Below, piece by piece: positions 59,924 to 64,000 of a stretch of 64,000 nucleotides of DNA (positions are counted from its first letter, which is position 1; each line of letters starts with the position of its first letter). Made by a program: the position numbers and the translations under genes. Source of the stretch: Miltoncostaea sp963770865 (GTDB lineage Bacteria > Actinomycetota > Thermoleophilia > Miltoncostaeales > Miltoncostaeaceae); the NCBI GenBank assembly GCA_963770865.1, contig CAVYRD010000006.1, positions 1-64,000 on the forward strand, written 5' to 3'. The notes under the pieces were generated by a model. The model was not told where the DNA came from and searched no databases. It saw only the letters and a list, made by a program, of their open reading frames with translations.

Positions 59924-60112
59924 TCAGCCCTCGCCGGCCGCCTCTCGCGGCTCGGCGTCCCACGCCCGCTCGAGGCGGCGGATCTCGGAGTCGCGCCGCA
60001 GGGCCTCGAAGTAGCGCTCGCGCGCCGCCAGGTAGTCGTCGAACAGGATGGCCCCCGTCGTCGTCTCCCGGTCGTGGTCCGCCCGGAGCCACTCGTCGCC
60101 CGCGCCCGACAT
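59924..60112 (-). CDS. small acidic protein of unknown function
   Basis: 62 residues from an ATG preceded by GAGGAGG with a proper spacer (MSGAGDEWLRADHDRETTTG). It is highly charged and helical (DYLAARERYFEALRRDSEIR), with no membrane helix. The strong ribosome site supports translation. The family is unknown, and it lies 41 bases after the LuxR-type gene on the same strand. Confidence 0.6.
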   Translation of the reverse strand: MSGAGDEWLRADHDRETTTGAILFDDYLAARERYFEALRRDSEIRRLERAWDAEPREAAGEG

Positions 60113-60153
60113 GATCCACCTCCTCGGTGCCGGAAAAGCCCTGCACGCGACTA

Positions 60154-62973
60154 TCACCGTCGGTCGCGCCCCGCGCCACCGGGCGTTTCCCTAGCCGGGG
60201 GCCTCGGATGGGAGGACTTCGGAGGTTCGCGCGCGAGCCGCGCCGCCAGCTCGGTGCGCGAGCGCACGCCGAGCTTCCCGAAGATGCGCGCGAGGTGGTA
60301 CTCGACGGTCTTCGGGCTGATGAGGAGCGCGGCCGCCGCCTCCTTGTTGGTCGCTCCGCCCGAGACCGCGAGCGCGACGCGCAGCTCCTGCGGCGTGAGT
60401 CCGTCGACCGGCTCGGGTCGCGGCTCCGCCGGGCGTCCTCCGGCGGCGCGCAGCTCCCGCCGTGCCCAGGCGGCCCAGGGGGCCGCGCCGATCGACTCGA
60501 ACAGCGCGAGCGCCTCCATCAGGGGTCCGCGGGCGTCGCGCATCCGCCGCGCCCGCCGCCGCCGCTCGCCGAGGCAGAGCAGCGTGCGGCCCCGCTCGAA
60601 CGGCGTCGGCGTGCGCTCGTGGAGCGCCAGCGCGGCGGTGAACTGGGCCTCGAACGCGTCGTCGCCGGCCAGGAGCCCGCGACAGCGGGCGACCGCGGCC
60701 TTCGGCCAGCTGCCCCCCGCGGTCTCGGCGCGGCGGGCCAGCCGCTCGAGGTCCTCGGTGGCCTCGTCGGTGCGGCCGAGCCGGATCCGGGTCTCGATGA
60801 GATCCTGTGCGAACGGGATGATCTGGGGGTGCGGCGAGCCGAGCCCGGCGATGCGCCTGTCGATGGCGACCAGATGGTCGAGCGCATCGCTGAGCCGGCC
60901 CTCGCCCAGGGCGAGCAGCCCGAGGGCGGCTTCCGAGTAGCCGGTGAGGATGTCGGCCTCGTTGACGGCGACGTCGGCGATCGCCCGTCGCGCATGGGCG
61001 CGGCAGTCATCGGCGCGTCCGAGCACGGCGTCAACGCGCGCGAGGGTTCCGTAGGCGTAGCTGCACATCAGGGCCTGGCGCGTCTCGTCCGCGATCTGAG
61101 CGGCCTCCGACGCGTCCGCGTGCGCCTCCTGCAGGCGGCCGAGACGGAAGAGCACCTCGGCACGGAAGCAGAGCGGGAACGGCAGCGCCGAGGGCGTGCT
61201 CCTCATCCGCGCGGCCCCGGTGAAGGCGTCGAGGCGCTCGAGCGCGAGGTCGTAGCGTTCCTCGAGCATGTGGAACTGGAGGACGGCGATCGCCCAGAAG
61301 TAGGCCATCGGGTCGCCGGCCGCCGCCTGGCGGGCGAGCTCACCCTCCGTCTCGGGCGCGAGCACGACCGGGCGCCCGCGGTAGTTCTCGGCCGCGGCCA
61401 CCGCGGCGTCAACGATCGAGCGCACGTCGGGGGGTGCCCCCTCGGCGAGGACCTCCGCCCGCCGGGCGAGCGCCTGCGTCGCCTGGGCGTCCCCACGCAA
61501 CTGCGCGGGCATCGTCGCCTGCGCCAGCAGCGAGGCGGCCACGAACGGCATCGAGGCCTCCATCGCCTCGGCGGACGTGACGAGCATGTCGACGGCGCGC
61601 CGCGCGGACCCGCCGAACATCTCGACGTAGCCGCGGATCACCCGGGCCTCCATCTGGAGGGCGGGCTCGACCGGCAGTGCGACCACCTGGTCCAGGAGGG
61701 CCGCCGCGCGCGGGAACGCCCCCGCGGCGAGGGCGTTGCGGCCGGCCTCCGTGAGGCGCCGCGCCCGGTCTGCGGTCCGGGGGCTGAGCCGGGCGGCGGC
61801 CTCCAGCGCCTCGCCGGCCGCCCAATAGGCGTTGCGCCCGGCGGCGCGCCGCGCCGCGTCCTCCAGCTCGGCGGCCACCGACTCGTCGGGGCCCGCGCTC
61901 GCCAGGGCCAGGTGCCACGCCCGCCGGTCCAGGGCGTCCGTCTTGCCGACGGATGCGGCGGCCACGGCGTGCGCCGCGTGTGCGGCCCGGCGGTCCGGCC
62001 CCGCAGCCGCGTGGTACACGGCGGCGCGCACCAGTGGGTGGGAGAAGGACACGCGGACCGGGCCAGTGGCGACGATGTCCGCGCGCTCGGCGGGCTCGAG
62101 GTCGGCCATGCCCAGGCCCTGCGCCCCGAGGGCCGGCACGAGGAACCGGGCGGCCCCGTCGTCCGCGCTCGCCACCAGCAGCGCCCGGCGGGTCGCCTCG
62201 GGCAGCGCCGCGACCGGCTGCAGGAGCGCTCGCGTCAGGTGCGGTCCGACGGGCAGGGGGTCGGGCAGCGGCTCGCGCCCCTCGAGCTGGTCGGCCGACA
62301 GGACGTCCGCGAGCTCGATCAGCGCAAGCGGGTTGCCGGCGGCGCCCCGCACGAGGGCCTGCCGCACCTCCGCCGGGAGCGCCCGCCCGGCGCGGTCCTC
62401 GAGCAGGTGCTCGGCGGGCCCCGGCGCGAGGGCCACCAGCCGCAGGCGCGGGAGGGGCGAGTCGTCGATGAGGGGATCGACGCCCTCGCGCGCGCCGACC
62501 AGCAGCACCACGCCCTCCGCACGCAGGCGCCGCCCGGCGAACGCGACGGCCTCCAGCGATCCCGCGTCCAGCCAGTGGGCGTCGTCGACGATGCAGAGCA
62601 GCGGACCGTCCTCCGCGGCGGCGGCCAGGAGGCTGAGCACCGCGGCATAGGTGGTGAAGCGGTCGCCGGGGCTCGGAGGCCCCAGGGCGAGCGCGCCGCG
62701 AAGCGCGTCGGCCTGCGGCCCGGGGATCCGGTCGACGCGGCCGAGCACCGGCCCGAGCAGGTCGGCCAGGCCGGCGAAGGCGAGGTGACGCTCGGCCTCG
62801 GAGCCCACGGCCTCCAGCACGCGCATCCCGGTCGCCATGGCCCGCGCGTACGCGAGCAGGGCGGTCTTGCCGATCCCCGGCTCGCCGGACACGAGAAGGG
62901 CGCCGCTGCGCCCGCCCCGCGCCGCCGCGAGGAGCTCATCGACCCGCGCCATCTCCGGTCCGCGACCGATCAT
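60154..62973 (-). CDS. LuxR-family regulator with N-terminal AAA ATPase (LAL/MalT-like)
   Basis: 939 residues from ATG (MIGRGPEMARVDELLAAARG). Walker A is GEPGIGKT (residues 30-37) and Walker B is LLCIVDDAHWLD near 130. A long helical, TPR-like middle at residues 420-850 follows. The C-terminal LuxR helix-turn-helix is LTPQELRVALAVSGGATNKE and ISPKTVEYHLARIFGKLGVR. Such proteins switch on target operons on binding ATP and an inducer; the inducer and targets are unknown. The last 25 residues are Pro/Arg-rich. It is monocistronic or read with the small gene after it. Confidence 0.9.
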   Translation of the reverse strand: MIGRGPEMARVDELLAAARGGRSGALLVSGEPGIGKTALLAYARAMATGMRVLEAVGSEAERHLAFAGLADLLGPVLGRVDRIPGPQADALRGALALGPPSPGDRFTTYAAVLSLLAAAAEDGPLLCIVDDAHWLDAGSLEAVAFAGRRLRAEGVVLLVGAREGVDPLIDDSPLPRLRLVALAPGPAEHLLEDRAGRALPAEVRQALVRGAAGNPLALIELADVLSADQLEGREPLPDPLPVGPHLTRALLQPVAALPEATRRALLVASADDGAARFLVPALGAQGLGMADLEPAERADIVATGPVRVSFSHPLVRAAVYHAAAGPDRRAAHAAHAVAAASVGKTDALDRRAWHLALASAGPDESVAAELEDAARRAAGRNAYWAAGEALEAAARLSPRTADRARRLTEAGRNALAAGAFPRAAALLDQVVALPVEPALQMEARVIRGYVEMFGGSARRAVDMLVTSAEAMEASMPFVAASLLAQATMPAQLRGDAQATQALARRAEVLAEGAPPDVRSIVDAAVAAAENYRGRPVVLAPETEGELARQAAAGDPMAYFWAIAVLQFHMLEERYDLALERLDAFTGAARMRSTPSALPFPLCFRAEVLFRLGRLQEAHADASEAAQIADETRQALMCSYAYGTLARVDAVLGRADDCRAHARRAIADVAVNEADILTGYSEAALGLLALGEGRLSDALDHLVAIDRRIAGLGSPHPQIIPFAQDLIETRIRLGRTDEATEDLERLARRAETAGGSWPKAAVARCRGLLAGDDAFEAQFTAALALHERTPTPFERGRTLLCLGERRRRARRMRDARGPLMEALALFESIGAAPWAAWARRELRAAGGRPAEPRPEPVDGLTPQELRVALAVSGGATNKEAAAALLISPKTVEYHLARIFGKLGVRSRTELAARLAREPPKSSHPRPPARETPGGAGRDRR

Positions 62974-63058
62974 GACGCGAGAGTAAGTCTGCCGCGGCCC
63001 GTCCCGAAACGGGACCCCGCCATGCGAGACGCGAGACGGGGGATGCCGCCCGGGGCGG

Positions 63059-63557
63059 TCAGGGGTGCGGGCGCTCCCCCCGGGCGAGCATCTCGACGAA
63101 GGCCGCGATGCGCCGCGCGCGCGTCTCGGGGCGCGTCGCGTCGTGGACGCGGTAGAGGACCGCGTAGCAGCTGGCGCCGTCGAGCACGGCGAAGGCCGCG
63201 GCCGCGGGGGGCACCGCGTCGAGCGCGGCCGGCAGATCGTCGGGCAGCCGGCCGCGGCCCAGGCGTACGCGCGCTCCCACCGCCCGTCGGCGCGGGCCGC
63301 CTCGACCTGCGCCATGCCGGCGGGCGTCATGCGCCCCTGGGCGATCAGCCGCTCGGCGGCGTCGCGGTTGCGCTGCGACCAGCGGCTGCCCGGCCGGCGC
63401 GGCGTGAAGCGCTGGAGCCAGTGGTGCTCGTCGAGGGCGCCCTAGCGCCCGTCGATCCAGCCGTGGCGCAGGGCCTCCTCGAGGGCCTCGGCGTAGGAGA
63501 TGGTCGGCTCCGGCGCGCCGCGCTGGAGGCGACCGGCAGGCCGTCCTCCGCGCCCAC
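63059..63557 (-). pseudogene. YdeI/OmpD-associated-like protein, decayed
   Basis: Parts of a YdeI-type protein remain: EPTISYAEALEEALRHGWID, HHWLQRFTPRRPGSRWSQRN, DAAERLIAQGRMTPAGMAQV and, one frame over, LDAVPPAAAAFAVLDGASCY. Three kinds of damage are seen: a stretch is missing between the start (GTG 63557, VGAEDGLPV) and EPTISY, an in-frame TAG sits at 63442-63444 in the place of a Lys/Gln in WIDG-x-x-GALDEH, and a frameshift lies near 63260. A substitution-type stop plus a deletion favours real decay over read error. Confidence 0.7.
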
Positions 63558-63571
63558 GGCCGGGACGGTCC

Positions 63572-64000
63572 TTACGCGGCCACCGGCTGGTGGCTGCGGA
63601 GCGCCAGGCTGCGGACGGCGCGGATCAACTCGTTCGGCCGCTCGACAGCCACGTTGTGGCCGGCCTCCGAGACGACGTGGAAGCGGGCGTTCTGCATCCA
63701 CACCGACAGCTCGCGCTGCATCTCGGCGGGCACGGCGCGGTCGGCGCTGCCGGCGAGGACGATCACCGGAGCGTCCACCTGGGCCAGCGCGCCGCGCCAG
63801 TCGGGACGGGTGCCCATGGCCTCGGCCGCCAGCGCCACGCCCTCGGCGCCGGCGCGCTCGCGTAGCGCGCGCGCCGCGCGCGCCCAGCGGTCCTGGCCCT
63901 CGGTGTCCTCGCCGCGCGGGCCGATGCCGGAGACCACGAGCCCGTCCACCAGGCCGGGGTGGCCCAGGGCGAGCGCGAGGCCGCTGGCGGCGCCGAGGCC
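63572..64000 (-). CDS. alpha/beta hydrolase, 5'-truncated by window edge
   Basis: C-terminal 142 residues of an alpha/beta-hydrolase-fold enzyme. Visible are LGAASGLALALGHPGLVDGL, just past where the nucleophile Ser should be, VDAPVIVLAGSADRAVPAEM with the catalytic Asp position, and VSEAGHNVAVERPNELIRAV with the catalytic His. The start is outside the right edge. The substrate is unknown. The stop lies 15 bases before the decayed YdeI-like gene. Confidence 0.82.
   Translation of the reverse strand, partial: GLGAASGLALALGHPGLVDGLVVSGIGPRGEDTEGQDRWARAARALRERAGAEGVALAAEAMGTRPDWRGALAQVDAPVIVLAGSADRAVPAEMQRELSVWMQNARFHVVSEAGHNVAVERPNELIRAVRSLALRSHQPVAA

Overview
The window is a very GC-rich bacterial chromosome segment with GTG and ATG starts and many genes coupled by 1-4 base stop/start overlaps. 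The style, a complete-order nuo operon, a polyprenyl-phosphate phosphoribosyltransferase and an ECF sigma factor with a fused zinc-finger/membrane tail point to an actinobacterium, most likely of the Thermoleophilia (Solirubrobacterales/Gaiellales). That placement is an inference, since no rRNA gene is present. No tRNA, rRNA, CRISPR array or insertion sequence was recognised, and no stretch longer than about 300 bases lacks a gene.

Layout. (1) 1-12790, minus strand: nuoA-B-C-D-E-F-G-H-I-J-K-L-M, proton-pumping NADH:quinone oxidoreductase, with nuoM cut by the left edge. (2) 12.9-18.1 kb: a TPR protein coupled to an orphan ABC-2 permease, an ACT-domain malic enzyme, and a MoxR AAA+/VWA (CoxE-like) pair with a membrane-anchored partner. 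(3) 18.2-39.4 kb: a large surface-polysaccharide locus. It holds rmd and gmd (GDP-D-rhamnose), wzm and wzt (ABC export), two coiled-coil methyltransferase-like proteins, a third methyltransferase, many GT4 and GT2 glycosyltransferases, a GT-C-like membrane protein coupled to a decaprenyl-phosphate phosphoribosyltransferase, a Wzx-type flippase, a HAD-GT4 fusion and rmlC. (4) 39.5-44.2 kb: a decayed and an intact secreted beta-sandwich protein, the intact one coupled to an ECF sigma factor with a fused zinc finger and membrane tail. (5) 44.4-45.4 kb: a thioesterase and a phosphatase-like protein. (6) 45.5-50.7 kb: a second polysaccharide operon with GT4, methyltransferase, polyprenyl-phosphate sugar-phosphate transferase, small coiled-coil protein and GT4. 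(7) 50.6-60.1 kb: HhH-GPD glycosylase, type III glutamine synthetase divergent from a PucR-type regulator, class IV aminotransferase, and a nitrite/sulfite reductase operon. (8) 60.2-64 kb: a LuxR-family ATPase regulator, a decayed YdeI-like gene, and an alpha/beta hydrolase cut by the right edge.

How it works together. The nuo operon supplies respiration. The two polysaccharide loci plausibly build surface glycans by two routes: ABC export of a rhamnose-containing chain assembled on the cytoplasmic side, and flippase or GT-C chemistry using polyprenyl-linked donors. The 51.6-59.9 kb genes form a nitrogen/sulfur assimilation neighbourhood.

A striking feature is the concentration of reading-frame breaks. 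At least twenty single-base lesions lie between 20.4 and 46.3 kb, while the nuo operon and 46.7-63 kb have none. Frameshifted genes below are given as reconstructed spans. Either local sequencing/assembly error or real decay could explain this, and sequence inspection alone cannot decide.
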